A DNA stretch of 64,000 nt, taken from NCBI RefSeq assembly GCF_002215035.1, contig NZ_NKFP01000004.1:1179726-1243725 (forward strand). Reading direction: 5' to 3'. Made by a program: the position numbers and the translations under genes. Within the stretch, counting starts at the first letter, position 1. Every line of letters starts with the position of its first letter. Below the pieces are notes generated by a model. That model did no database searches. It was given only the letters and a program-made list of their open reading frames with translations, and was not told the origin of the DNA. Positions 1 through 7,655 of this stretch are shown piece by piece. This DNA comes from Leptolyngbya ohadii IS1. Its GTDB lineage: Bacteria > Cyanobacteriota > Cyanobacteriia > Elainellales > Elainellaceae.

Positions 1-6
1 CGAGTC

Positions 7-279
7 CTACGCTCTGGCTCCTGCAACGGTCATCACATCGAAGCGATAGTTCTCAATCACGGGATTGGCTAGGAGCTGGTCACAGATGCGATCGAGCTGG
101 GTTTTAGCATCCTCTTCGCTGGTTGCGGTCAGGGTTACTTCGACGTATTTGCCGATTCGCACCTGCTCCACATTGTCGTAGCCCATATGTTTCAGCCCGG
201 ACTGAACCGCTGTCCCGGCAGGGTCAAGCACAGAAGGGCGCAGGGTGACATAGATTTTGGCGTGATAGGTTTGAGTCAC
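7..279 (-). CDS. purS: Phosphoribosylformylglycinamidine synthase, small subunit PurS
   Basis: A 90-residue protein matching the PurS family in length and pattern: beta-alpha-beta start with VYVTLRPSVLDPAGTAV-like text, a central VRIGKYVEV strand and a C-terminal NPVIENYRFDV segment. PurS is the small dimeric component that bridges PurQ (glutaminase) and PurL (synthase) in the fourth step of purine synthesis, converting FGAR to FGAM in the cytosol. The stop lies 6 bases from the window edge; in many bacteria purQ follows directly, so it may start just outside the window. It is divergent from zur, with a 173-base spacer. Recognised from family knowledge; confident. Confidence 0.93.
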   Translation of the reverse strand: MTQTYHAKIYVTLRPSVLDPAGTAVQSGLKHMGYDNVEQVRIGKYVEVTLTATSEEDAKTQLDRICDQLLANPVIENYRFDVMTVAGARA

Positions 280-329
280 GATCGATCGCAGAAGATGAGG
301 AACAGATTTTATTTTAGGCGGTTATTGTC

Positions 330-351
330 GGCAGTGATTAGGCAGTGATGA
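330..351. repeat. 11-bp tandem duplication in purS-zur spacer
   Basis: GGCAGTGATTA is followed directly by GGCAGTGATGA, two copies with one change. It lies between the divergent purS and zur starts. I see no Zur-type palindrome in this spacer. It is one of several short tandem duplications found in the spacers of this window. Confidence 0.7.
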
Positions 352-452
352 TGGACGGTTTCAATCCCAGTCTCAATTTCCCATAAACTCCCGCAAACAT
401 TCCTAACCGCATTCCGTCCAGATAAGCTAGAGAAAAGGTTTGTCTTGAAACC

Positions 453-854
453 ATGAAATCCCACCGGACGCGCAACCAGGATCGAATTCTAGAGCTGCTG
501 AAATCACTGAACCGGGCAGTTTCCGCCCAGGATCTCTATGTTGAGCTGCGGAGCCGCAACCACAGCATGGGGCTGGCAACCGTATATCGATCGCTGGAGG
601 CACTGAAGCTAGAAGGCGCTGTGCAGGTGCGAACTCTAGCAAACGGGGAAGCGGTCTACAGCATGGCACAGGAGGATCGCCACCACCTCACCTGTCTCCA
701 GTGCGGAACTTCGATCGCGATCGATGAATGCCCCGTCCATGAACTGGAAACCGAACTGCACCAGTTCTATCGGTTCAAGATTTTCTATCACACACTGGAG
801 TTTTTTGGACTCTGCGATCGGTGTCAGCTTCCCCAAGCCGCCGGACAAGAGTAG
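453..854 (+). CDS. zur: Fur-family metalloregulator, zinc type (Zur/FurB)
   Basis: A 133-residue Fur-family repressor. The N-terminal winged helix (residues 5-75) includes the recognition-helix text GLATVYRSLEAL. The dimerisation domain holds two CxxC pairs (C81/C84 and C121/C124) that form the structural zinc site, plus H77, H78, H96 and H113 as candidate sensory ligands. The family holds Fur, PerR and Zur; the very short N-terminus and the HHLTCLQCG and FFGLCDRC segments resemble what I remember of Anabaena FurB/Zur, so I call it Zur. Zur represses zinc uptake and zinc-free paralogue genes when zinc is sufficient. ATG at 453 is the only sensible start. A G/C-rich tract follows the stop. Confidence 0.85.
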   Translation: MKSHRTRNQDRILELLKSLNRAVSAQDLYVELRSRNHSMGLATVYRSLEALKLEGAVQVRTLANGEAVYSMAQEDRHHLTCLQCGTSIAIDECPVHELETELHQFYRFKIFYHTLEFFGLCDRCQLPQAAGQE

Positions 855-870
855 CTCTTGAGAATACTCT

Positions 871-909
871 TCTACCCACCCCCTCTCCCCTGCCCACTCA
901 TCTACCCCT
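871..909. repeat. C-rich (G-rich on minus) low-complexity tract
   Basis: Run of CCCC blocks separated by TA, TCT and TG between the zur stop and the stop of the convergent gene. On the minus strand it reads as GGGGTAGA/GGGGAGAGGGGG and is the same kind of tract as at 1420-1470, 2499-2546 and 42783-42872. Confidence 0.6.
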
Positions 910-1419
910 CTACGCCCTTCCGCCAAACCGCTCCCGCAACCGAACCCGGCTGGCAATATAGATCGGGATCTGATAATGCTCCGCTAGCAGCCAGCTCACC
1001 ATCAATAGGTGAATGCCAAAGGTACAGCCCAACCATGCTCCCGGCAACCATTCCCAGCGACTTCCGGGCAGGGGCGGAAAGATATAGGTTGAGAGCCAGA
1101 CAATGCCCGTTGGTAGCGTCACGATGACCACGCCGATCAGCCAGATCACCAGCGTCAGACTCGGATCATCCCGATAGGCAACCTGCCAGTTGCGTCCTGT
1201 CCATTTCCAGGTCATGGGCTGGGAGCTGTCCACTACCTGAACCGTTCGCATGGCTAAATTCGCCGTGAAAATGTGCCGACAAAAGCTGCAAGCAAAGGCT
1301 TCCATCAGCGGCAGTCCGGTAATTTGCCCATGCCGACAGATGGGGCAGAGGTAGCTCTCCTGATAGCTCAGACTATGAGGTTCATGCAGGGCAGGGGTTT
1401 TGCGATCGGGCTGGGTCAT
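910..1419 (-). CDS. Zinc-ribbon membrane protein, function unknown
   Basis: A 169-residue protein. Residues 20-50 form a zinc ribbon with two CxxC knuckles (C25/C28 in CPIC and C44/C47 in CSFC). A soluble stretch with WKWTGRNWQV follows, then two hydrophobic segments at about 88-114 and 123-149 that should span the membrane. The C-terminus is basic (RVRLRERFGG) and probably cytosolic. I recognise the general pattern from hypothetical cyanobacterial proteins but no characterised member. Convergent with zur and separated from the next minus-strand gene by a G-rich tract. No function is assigned. Confidence 0.75.
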   Translation of the reverse strand: MTQPDRKTPALHEPHSLSYQESYLCPICRHGQITGLPLMEAFACSFCRHIFTANLAMRTVQVVDSSQPMTWKWTGRNWQVAYRDDPSLTLVIWLIGVVIVTLPTGIVWLSTYIFPPLPGSRWEWLPGAWLGCTFGIHLLMVSWLLAEHYQIPIYIASRVRLRERFGGRA

Positions 1420-1470
1420 GGGGGAGTGGTGAGGTGGGGAGTAGGAGCAGGGGAGCAGGGAGCGGGGGAC
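1420..1470. repeat. G-rich GGGGAGTA/GGGGAGCA tract
   Basis: At least six runs of three or more G separated by AGT, AGC and AGGT, immediately upstream of the start of the zinc-ribbon protein gene. It has the same octamer vocabulary as the tract downstream of rodA at 42783-42872 and could form G-quadruplexes on the plus strand. Confidence 0.65.
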
Positions 1471-1641
1471 ATGGCATAGTTTAGAGCGGGTGGGTAGGGG
1501 AACTGTTCTCGCTCTTGGTAGATTCAGGGAATCTGAGTTCGATCGCCAGACTGGTTTGAACTCCCCTCTCCAGGGTACTGAATTTGCAGAACGCTGTTAG
1601 CCCCCACTCACAGTTCCGACAAGTAGCCCCGATCGGTAAAC

Positions 1642-2388
1642 CTAAAGTACGCCAACCAGCGCACCGGAACCGACCGATCGTGTGACTTCCCTGCCGTTTT
1701 GCTCCAGAACGACAACAGGTTCTAAGCCCATCTCTACCCGCTTGACGCGTACCCGTCCGTTTGCCAGGGTATCGCCGACCTGAACCGATCGACTGGTGCC
1801 TTCCTCAGGAACCTTGACGATAATATTGGTCTTGCCGCCAACCTCCATGACGCCGCTGATTTCGATCGCTTCTGCTAACTGGGTCGGGGAAACGGGACGA
1901 GGGGCAGGTAGGGCAGATGGGGCAGATCCATTGGGGGGAGCAGACTGCACAACGGGTACGGGCGCAGAGATAGTCACCGGAGGCAGCGGAATGACCGTTG
2001 GAGCGGAGGGAACGGCAGGATTACTCGTCGGGGTCGATTGTTCTGCCGAGGCTGTTCTGGGAACCACAGTGGGGGTAACGGGCAGGGTAGCAAACGGGTC
2101 AGATCGTCCGACTTCCACCTGGGGCAATCGCTGCAAGCTCTCGGTGGGCGGAATTAGCTCAGGCACCGGAAGGGGCGCAATCCCTTTTGCGGTCGAGGAA
2201 TTGGTTGCAGCCGGATTAGTCGCAGTGGGATTGGTGGATGCCGGAGTCGTCGTCTCATTCATTGCGATCGTTTCCGATGGCTCTGCCCCATTGGGCAATG
2301 GCGGTGCGGATGAAGTTGTTTGCCTGTTGCAGGCGGGCAGTCCGGCGATCGTGCCCATTAGCAGCAGCATGAACCAGCGAATTTTCAT
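1642..2388 (-). CDS. Lipoprotein with PilP-like C-terminal domain
   Basis: A 248-residue lipoprotein. The lipobox ends at Cys20 (residues GLPAC). Residues 22-165 are a Pro/Ala/Thr-rich low-complexity linker that contains GRSDPFATLP, a motif like the DPF seen before the folded domain of PilP. Residues about 170-248 hold a compact beta domain (ISGVMEVGGKTNIIV, VQVGDTLANGRV, VVVLEQNGREV) that resembles the PilP/GspC homology-region fold. I infer a periplasmic anchor role, perhaps in type IV pili, but no pil genes are adjacent. The start is the ATG at 2388, preceded by GAGGAGTGAG; an in-frame TTG lies five codons upstream and seems less likely. Confidence 0.65.
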   Translation of the reverse strand: MKIRWFMLLLMGTIAGLPACNRQTTSSAPPLPNGAEPSETIAMNETTTPASTNPTATNPAATNSSTAKGIAPLPVPELIPPTESLQRLPQVEVGRSDPFATLPVTPTVVPRTASAEQSTPTSNPAVPSAPTVIPLPPVTISAPVPVVQSAPPNGSAPSALPAPRPVSPTQLAEAIEISGVMEVGGKTNIIVKVPEEGTSRSVQVGDTLANGRVRVKRVEMGLEPVVVLEQNGREVTRSVGSGALVGVL

Positions 2389-2708
2389 AGCCTCACTCCT
2401 CAAAAAACCTCACATTGGTTTCAACCGTTGAATTCATGCCATGCCCGATACTCAATGATACTGAGCAGGTGGGGAAATGGTGCGGAATTTTTGTTAAAGG
2501 AGGAGGGGGGTGGGGTGGATGGGGGAGTAAGTGAGGGGTGAGGGCGATCGGTTTTTCCTGGGAAATGGTTTGGGGGAAGCGGCTTGTAAACGAGAGGAAA
2601 TTTGTAAACGAGGAGGAATAGAAAGAAAAAAGGACGGTTTGTAGACCGCCCTGCGAGATTTATGAGGGAACTATTTTAGGAAATGAATCCCTGGTTGCGC
2701 TTGATGGG
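2389..2708. other. Spacer: G-rich tract plus terminator
   Basis: A 320-base spacer between two minus-strand genes. It holds a G-rich block at 2499-2546 (GGGGGG, GGGG and GGGGG runs), two copies of TTGTAAACGAG about 18 bases apart near 2584-2611, and a Rho-independent terminator at 2626-2651. No coding potential is evident. Confidence 0.6.
2626..2651 (-). terminator. Rho-independent terminator of the SLH gene
   Basis: On the minus strand GGGCGGT pairs with ACCGTCC across a 6-base loop (seven pairs including one G-U) and is followed by six U. It lies 58 bases after the stop of the SLH-protein gene. Confidence 0.85.
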
Positions 2709-3959
2709 TTACTGGACGTTTAGCGGGGAGGTCAGGCGCAGATCCAGATCGGTGTCGGGACTGATGGATAGGAGGGTAACTCGATTGCGTCCCAGGAAGA
2801 GTCCCGCCAGGGCACCCGCTGCACCTCCACCCAGCACTTCTTCGGTGGCGATCGCCTCATCTCCAGTGACGGCGGCAATTCCGGCTGCGGCTCCTGCGCC
2901 TAAAGCGGCTCCTGCTAATAGCTCCAGCACGTTGGCTCCGCGAGTAACAGTTTCAGTGGTGGTGACGATCGAGGAAGTGGCGCTAATGGGGAAGCGATTG
3001 CCGTTGGTGGTAATGACTTCGCTGGCGTAGAACTGTGCCCCACCCTGTACGGCTCGGAGTTCGCCGGATACACGGCTACCCGCAGGAATCAGGACTCTGC
3101 CGTTTTGCGCCACGATATCTCTGGAAACGGTGAGGGTCAGCGGTACGGGTTCCGGTTCTTCGGGCGAGATGTAGATTTTATCGGCGCTGTCGTAGCGAAC
3201 AGGAATGGTGATTCCGGTGGGAATCTGGACTCCGCCCGTCACAGGGGGTGTGGGTGTAACGGCTTGACCGACGACGTAGGGGGATTGGATTGCCGCAACT
3301 TGCCCCGAACTGACCAATGCCTGATAGATGAAGGCTGCGACTTCTGCACGGGTTGCCGATCGATTCGGGTTTAGGACGCGCACGTCGGGATAGTTCACCA
3401 CAATGCGCTTTTCCGTCGCGGCGGCGATGCTGTTTTTCGCCCAGTCGGGAACTGCGCCAGCGTCGTTGTAGGTTCGTAAAGTGTTGTCTACGGCATTGAC
3501 TGCGTTATAGCCCAATCCGTTCGACAGCGAAACCAGTACCTGGGCACGGGGAATGTTCTCATCCGGACGGAAAACGTTTTCGGGATAGCCAGATAGGAAT
3601 CCGGTCGTGTAGGCTTCTCGAATCGCTGCGGCTGCCCAGTAATCCGACGGCACATCCATAAAGTTATTAGCTTCCCGGACGGCTGCTCTGCGGAATGCCT
3701 GACGAACCATCGCGGCAAACTGGGCACGAGTTACCGGATCGTTGGGGCGGAACGTACCATCGGGAAAACCGCTGAGAATACCGCGATTTGCCAGTTCACG
3801 AATGAAAGGACGTGCCCAATAATCGGACGACACATCCGAAAAGGAAGTAGCCTGTGCCTGGGCGGGAATCTGGATGACGATCGGGGCAGCAGCACCTGCA
3901 ATTACAGCCAGAGCGGTTAAAGCGGCAGTACCCGACTGCCATGCGTGGAAGCGTGACAT
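2709..3959 (-). CDS. SLH-domain envelope protein with VirB10/TrbI-like C-terminus
   Basis: A 416-residue exported protein. The signal peptide spans about residues 1-36 and ends in AQAQA. Three S-layer homology domains follow at about 40-90, 100-150 and 163-215; they bind peptidoglycan-linked polymer. After a Pro-rich linker, residues 250-416 contain a beta-rich segment (VLIPAGSRVSGEL, GNRFPISA), a glycine-zipper hydrophobic stretch (GAALGAGAAAGIAA) and a DLDLRL ending, all reminiscent of the VirB10/TrbI C-terminal barrel; that likeness is inference. The start is ATG 3959, with AGAGGA upstream; an in-frame GTG 17 codons earlier would spoil the signal peptide. Unlike cyanobacterial SLH porins it is short and lacks a large barrel. 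Confidence 0.8.
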   Translation of the reverse strand: MSRFHAWQSGTAALTALAVIAGAAAPIVIQIPAQAQATSFSDVSSDYWARPFIRELANRGILSGFPDGTFRPNDPVTRAQFAAMVRQAFRRAAVREANNFMDVPSDYWAAAAIREAYTTGFLSGYPENVFRPDENIPRAQVLVSLSNGLGYNAVNAVDNTLRTYNDAGAVPDWAKNSIAAATEKRIVVNYPDVRVLNPNRSATRAEVAAFIYQALVSSGQVAAIQSPYVVGQAVTPTPPVTGGVQIPTGITIPVRYDSADKIYISPEEPEPVPLTLTVSRDIVAQNGRVLIPAGSRVSGELRAVQGGAQFYASEVITTNGNRFPISATSSIVTTTETVTRGANVLELLAGAALGAGAAAGIAAVTGDEAIATEEVLGGGAAGALAGLFLGRNRVTLLSISPDTDLDLRLTSPLNVQ

Positions 3960-4136
3960 GATTGAATGTCCTCTAGGGATGCGAATCGTGAATATCTGTG
4001 ACTGAACCACGGTGTGCGTTCGAAGTTTCCTGTGTGAGGGGAAACTCTGCTCTACACGGCACTTCGAGCCATCCGCAATTTGTTCAGCTCATGCCTTCTT
4101 AGACCGGAGAATTTGCCAGATGTTCCCGATCGCCCC

Positions 4137-4142
4137 TTGACA
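4137..4142 (+). promoter_or_regulatory. Candidate -35 box for the small RNA
   Basis: Exact TTGACA on the plus strand inside a spacer whose flanking genes are both on the minus strand. A matching -10 box is weak (TAATCG or ATCGAT at 15-17 bases spacing), so this is only suggestive. Confidence 0.35.
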
Positions 4143-4159
4143 AACTCGTAAAAAGTTAA

Positions 4160-4285
4160 TCGATTTTTTGCCGTATCAAAAACCGTAACCCAACCCCATT
4201 CCCTGTGCCCAGGGCATAGAGTAATTCATGTGCGCTCCTTATGCACCTAAGCCGCAGTCCTGAGTTTCGGGGCTGCTGTTTTTTT
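4160..4285 (+). ncRNA. Candidate structured small RNA with its own terminator
   Basis: Three successive hairpins lie on the plus strand: CCCTG/CAGGG with a TGCC loop (4201-4214), GTGC/GCAC (4230-4246), and GCAGTCC/GGGCTGC with a 9-base loop (4254-4276, one G-U). The last is followed by TGTTTTTTT, a good Rho-independent terminator. An exact TTGACA lies upstream at 4137. Both neighbours (SLH gene and M61 peptidase) are on the minus strand, so this terminator serves neither; a transcript of roughly 110-125 bases is the simplest explanation. The 3' end just touches the M61 stop codon on the other strand. I do not recognise a known Yfr family. The 5' end is a guess. Confidence 0.5.
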
Positions 4286-6086
4286 AGAGGCTTTCAACGC
4301 CCAACCAGCCGCGCAGCAGTTCTTTCTGTCCCTCGGACAAAGACTCAATCGCCCCTAGCTTATAGCTGCCCGATCGCGGAGCCGCCAATGTTACAGTGCA
4401 GGTTTTAAGCTCATCCTGGTGGAACACCGTCACCTGAATTGAATCGCCCGGACGGTAATCCTTGAGCCGATCGTTTAGCTGATCTGCTTTAACGCGGAGA
4501 CCATTGATCGCCAGAAGTTCGTCGTCGGGGTCGATGCCTGCCTGCTGTGCCGGAGAGCCGACTTCCACAAATTTGATGATTTCGCGTCCGCTATCCGACT
4601 TGGCGTTGAGTCCCAGGAAGGGCGGATGTCCGGTGGTGTCTTCCGGCTGGAGCCGCAGCCCAAAGGGTTCCAGGTATTGGTCGAAGGGGAGTTCTTCGGT
4701 GGTGTGGAGGAAGCGATCGAAGAAATCCGTTAGATCGACTTCTGCAACGGACTGAATGACAGCCTCAAGCTGTTCTGGGGTAAAGCCAATTTCATCTTTG
4801 CCGAACTGCTGCCAGAGCTGGCGCATCACATCATCGAGCGATCGGCGGTTCTGGTGCCGGGTACGAATCAGCAGATCCAGCAGCAGGGAAACCATTTCGC
4901 CCTTGAGGTAATAGGAAATCTGCGAGTTGTCGCTGTTGTTGTCCCGCCGATAGAGCTTAATCCAGGCATCAAAACTCGATTCGCTGAGGGGCTGCACGTT
5001 GCGTCCGGGCGTAGTGAGGTAGCGGGTGATTTCCTTACTCAGTTCACTTAGATAGGTCTTCGCGTCGTAGATGCCTGCCCGAAACGGCAATGCCAGATCG
5101 TAAAAGCTGGTGGTTCCCTCGCTGAACCAGAGCGAACGCGTGTAGTTTTCCTGCTCGTAGTCAAAGACTTCCAGCGCTTTGGGGCGAATCCGCTTCACGT
5201 TCCACAGGTGGAAAAATTCGTGCGCTACCAATTGCATAAAGCGACGATAGCGATCGTCCGATCGGAAGCCAAACCGGGAATAGATCAGCGAACAAGAATC
5301 CTTGTGTTCTAATCCGCCGAAGCCCTGGGATGTGAGATGGAGCAGAAACAGATAGCGATCGTAGGGCAGTCCGCCAAATAGCTCTGCTTCCGTTTCAATG
5401 ATTTTCTTCGTATCGGCAATGAGGCGATCGGGTTCAATATTGCCCTGTCCCCAAATTACGTAGCTGTGGGGTTTGCCCAGTACGTCAAACTCGTACCGCT
5501 GCTGAATGCCCACCTCAAACGGACTATCGACCAGCGTATCGAAATCCTTTGCCGCGAAGGTGTTTTCCTGTCCGGTCACGGGGGGCAGGGGCGTGGCAAT
5601 TTTCCAGTCAGAGTGAGGGGGAACGATCGTCACCTGCAAAGGCTGCTGCTGGTATCCAGGAATATAGAAGAAGAGCGCGGCACCGTTAAAGTAGCCGTGG
5701 GTTCCGTCTAGATGATTGGTGCGAACTGTCAGTTCGTTGGCAAAGATACGATAGCGAACCGTCAGTTCCGAAACGCCTGCTGTGTTGATCTGCCAGTGGT
5801 TTTTGCTCACCTTGCGCCAGGAAAGCGATCGCCCCAATTTTTCCTGCCCAGAGTTCGCCTGTCCCGATGCCGCAAAATCCTGTAAATGACGGGCATACTC
5901 GCGCACCAGATATGATCCGGGTGTCCAAACGGGCATCCGCAAATCCAGCACCTCCGCCTGCCAGCCCTGCACCTGCAACGTGACTTCAAACAGATGATTG
6001 TTTGGCTGCGGCATCGCCACCTGATAATGCAGCGTTACAGCAGTCTGCGATCGATTAGCGGGGCGGGTTTCAGTCACTCCGGTCAT
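4284..6086 (-). CDS. M61-family metallopeptidase with PDZ domain
   Basis: A 600-residue protein of the peptidase M61 (glycyl aminopeptidase) family, which is usually near this length. The N-terminal beta domain (about 15-190) includes the typical RMPVWTPGSYLVREYARH text. The catalytic domain carries GGLEH and the zinc motif HEFFH at 289-293 followed by LWNVKRIRP, then WFSEGTTSFY with the third zinc ligand. Residues about 475-575 form a PDZ domain (GREIIKFVEVGSPAQQAGI, DELLAINGL). No signal peptide is visible, so it is probably cytosolic or leaderless. It follows a Crp-type regulator by 42 bases on the same strand and may be cotranscribed. Physiological substrate unknown. Confidence 0.9.
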   Translation of the reverse strand: MTGVTETRPANRSQTAVTLHYQVAMPQPNNHLFEVTLQVQGWQAEVLDLRMPVWTPGSYLVREYARHLQDFAASGQANSGQEKLGRSLSWRKVSKNHWQINTAGVSELTVRYRIFANELTVRTNHLDGTHGYFNGAALFFYIPGYQQQPLQVTIVPPHSDWKIATPLPPVTGQENTFAAKDFDTLVDSPFEVGIQQRYEFDVLGKPHSYVIWGQGNIEPDRLIADTKKIIETEAELFGGLPYDRYLFLLHLTSQGFGGLEHKDSCSLIYSRFGFRSDDRYRRFMQLVAHEFFHLWNVKRIRPKALEVFDYEQENYTRSLWFSEGTTSFYDLALPFRAGIYDAKTYLSELSKEITRYLTTPGRNVQPLSESSFDAWIKLYRRDNNSDNSQISYYLKGEMVSLLLDLLIRTRHQNRRSLDDVMRQLWQQFGKDEIGFTPEQLEAVIQSVAEVDLTDFFDRFLHTTEELPFDQYLEPFGLRLQPEDTTGHPPFLGLNAKSDSGREIIKFVEVGSPAQQAGIDPDDELLAINGLRVKADQLNDRLKDYRPGDSIQVTVFHQDELKTCTVTLAAPRSGSYKLGAIESLSEGQKELLRGWLGVESL

Positions 6087-6128
6087 CTTAGGAACTCACG
6101 ATAGGGTGTGGTTCGAGTGTAGCAAGCC

Positions 6129-6815
6129 TTACTGCGTTTTTCCTGCGAGATGAACCAACTGTCGCATATTCGTCAGGAACATGGAATTGCGAGAAGGTAC
6201 AATCCGAACCCAGCCCTTTGCATGGAGCTTTTCCATAATTTTTGCGGCTTCCTCGGTGCTGATATCGCTGACATCTGCCAGATCCTTAAATGGAATATTG
6301 AGAATTTCAATTCCGTATTCCGTAGCGGTGCCGTAGTTTTCGCCCAAAGCAACCAGCGTGTTCACCAGTTTGATTGCCGGAGGCTGATGCCGCAGCTGAA
6401 ATCGGACATTCATTTGCCGCAGTCGCCGTACCATGAGCTGAAGCATCCGGTGGTGGAGCTGGGAATCGCGAAAGAGGGTCTGGATAAATCGCTGTGCCGA
6501 AATGCTGAGCAGCTTGACGGAGGAAAGGGAAATTACGTCGGTCGATCGGGGCGACTCGTCCAGGATTGCCATTTCGCCAAAGAAATCGCCGCGCCCCAGA
6601 ATTGCCAGCGTCACTGACCCCTCGCCTACATGGCGGCGCACCTTAACCCAGCCCGATTCAACAAAATAGACGGCATTGCCCCAGGCGTCCTCCATCAGCA
6701 CAGCCCGATCGCTCGGATACTCATGCTCCACCGTATTCGACATGAGCCACTCGATCGTCTCAGGACTGGCGGCATTAAACAACGGAAACAGTTCACTAAA
6801 CGCAGCAGTCTGCAT
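6129..6815 (-). CDS. Crp/Fnr-family transcriptional regulator
   Basis: A 228-residue regulator. Residues about 12-125 form a cyclic-nucleotide-type beta barrel with GRGDFFGEMAILDESPRSTDVISLS, which sits where cAMP-binding proteins have the phosphate-binding cassette FGExALL...RSA; here the R is followed by S and the match is imperfect, so the ligand is uncertain. A long dimerisation helix follows (about 125-150), then a winged helix (150-220) with FKDLADVSDISTEEAAKIMEKL as the HTH. Known cyanobacterial paralogues include SyCRP1 and NtcA; this is not NtcA. It lies 42 bases upstream of the M61 peptidase gene on the same strand. Confidence 0.85.
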   Translation of the reverse strand: MQTAAFSELFPLFNAASPETIEWLMSNTVEHEYPSDRAVLMEDAWGNAVYFVESGWVKVRRHVGEGSVTLAILGRGDFFGEMAILDESPRSTDVISLSSVKLLSISAQRFIQTLFRDSQLHHRMLQLMVRRLRQMNVRFQLRHQPPAIKLVNTLVALGENYGTATEYGIEILNIPFKDLADVSDISTEEAAKIMEKLHAKGWVRIVPSRNSMFLTNMRQLVHLAGKTQ

Positions 6816-7120
6816 GAGAAGTTGCGATTAAAAAGGATAGTTCAGCGCAGCCACAGTTCTAGAGACACCTTCTTAGAAAGAGTTCAGAAAGTGCGGCAAC
6901 AGGGGTGGTTTTGGACTGGAGAAGACGCTCAACCAGCGCTTCCAGGAGGCAAAGCCAGCGATCCCCATGTCTAAACTACATACTACCCAGAAATCCTACT
7001 CGGAAATCCTATCTTCCTTGGAAGTCCTGCTCGATCCGGAACTCGGTCAAAATTCGATCGCTAAATTCGATCGCTAAATTCTGATTGCAGCTAATCGCAA
7101 CTTGCAGGTAATCGCACTGA
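6816..7120. repeat. Spacer with two short tandem duplications
   Basis: A 305-base spacer. AATTCGATCGCTA is repeated exactly at 7051-7063 and 7064-7076, with a partial third copy. TTGCAGCTAATCGCA (7085-7099) and TTGCAGGTAATCGCA (7102-7116) form a second pair with one mismatch. A 36-codon reading frame at 6967-7077 has an AGGAGG too far upstream to count and resembles nothing I know. Otherwise nothing is seen. Confidence 0.6.
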
Positions 7121-7630
7121 CTAAGGCTCTGCCCTGGCGACCTGCTGCCACTCCTGCACCACAAAACCCGGAACACGCAGAATTACAGACCGATCGCTCA
7201 ACGGCACCTGAAGCCGCAGGGAATTTGCGAGCGGCAACTGCTGCACAATCTCCGTCAGATCATACTCTCCCACGTTGGGCACTTTTGCCTGAGGCGTATC
7301 TCGCTCCGCTGCCTGCCAGGTTTGGCTGTCGCTCAGCAGGGTGAGATCCTGGGGATGGCGAAAGGTGACAATGCCTGGAAATCCTACCAGCCGTAACGTC
7401 ACGGGCGTCAGCCCAGCCGCACTACCATAGCGGAAAACCACCACCTGCCAGGAATTGCCCGATCGATCGCGCAGGCTTTGCTTGGAGCGAAACAGAATGC
7501 TTCCCGTCGGTTCATCGGGATGGTTTGCCACCACATCGTAGGTTGCCAGGGCAGGCTGGGCAAAAAGGCAAGTGATCAGCAGTAGGCTAACGAACATTGT
7601 GCTAACTGCCCTCTGCCAAATCATGCTCAT
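7121..7630 (-). CDS. DUF3122 exported protein
   Basis: A 169-residue protein with a signal peptide (about residues 1-29, ending QPALA) and a single mature domain containing ILFRSKQSLRDRSGNSWQVVVF, LTPVTLRLVGFPG and FRHPQDLTL, the pattern of the cyanobacterial DUF3122 family. Its function is unknown; location is periplasmic or thylakoid lumen. It follows the PrxQ gene by 25 bases on the same strand, so the two are probably cotranscribed. A second ATG two codons in (7624) is an equally possible start. Confidence 0.8.
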   Translation of the reverse strand: MSMIWQRAVSTMFVSLLLITCLFAQPALATYDVVANHPDEPTGSILFRSKQSLRDRSGNSWQVVVFRYGSAAGLTPVTLRLVGFPGIVTFRHPQDLTLLSDSQTWQAAERDTPQAKVPNVGEYDLTEIVQQLPLANSLRLQVPLSDRSVILRVPGFVVQEWQQVARAEP

Positions 7631-7655
7631 GATCTTTAAACTTAAGCATATTGTA

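Noticed and set aside
1796-2431. 211-codon plus-strand frame opposite the PilP-like lipoprotein
   Set aside because: Gly/Val/Ala-rich antisense of a Pro/Thr-rich linker; no ribosome site and no recognisable domain.
6967-7077. 36-codon frame with an AGGAGG upstream
   Set aside because: The AGGAGG is about 20 bases from the ATG, the frame runs through a tandem duplication, and the peptide resembles nothing.
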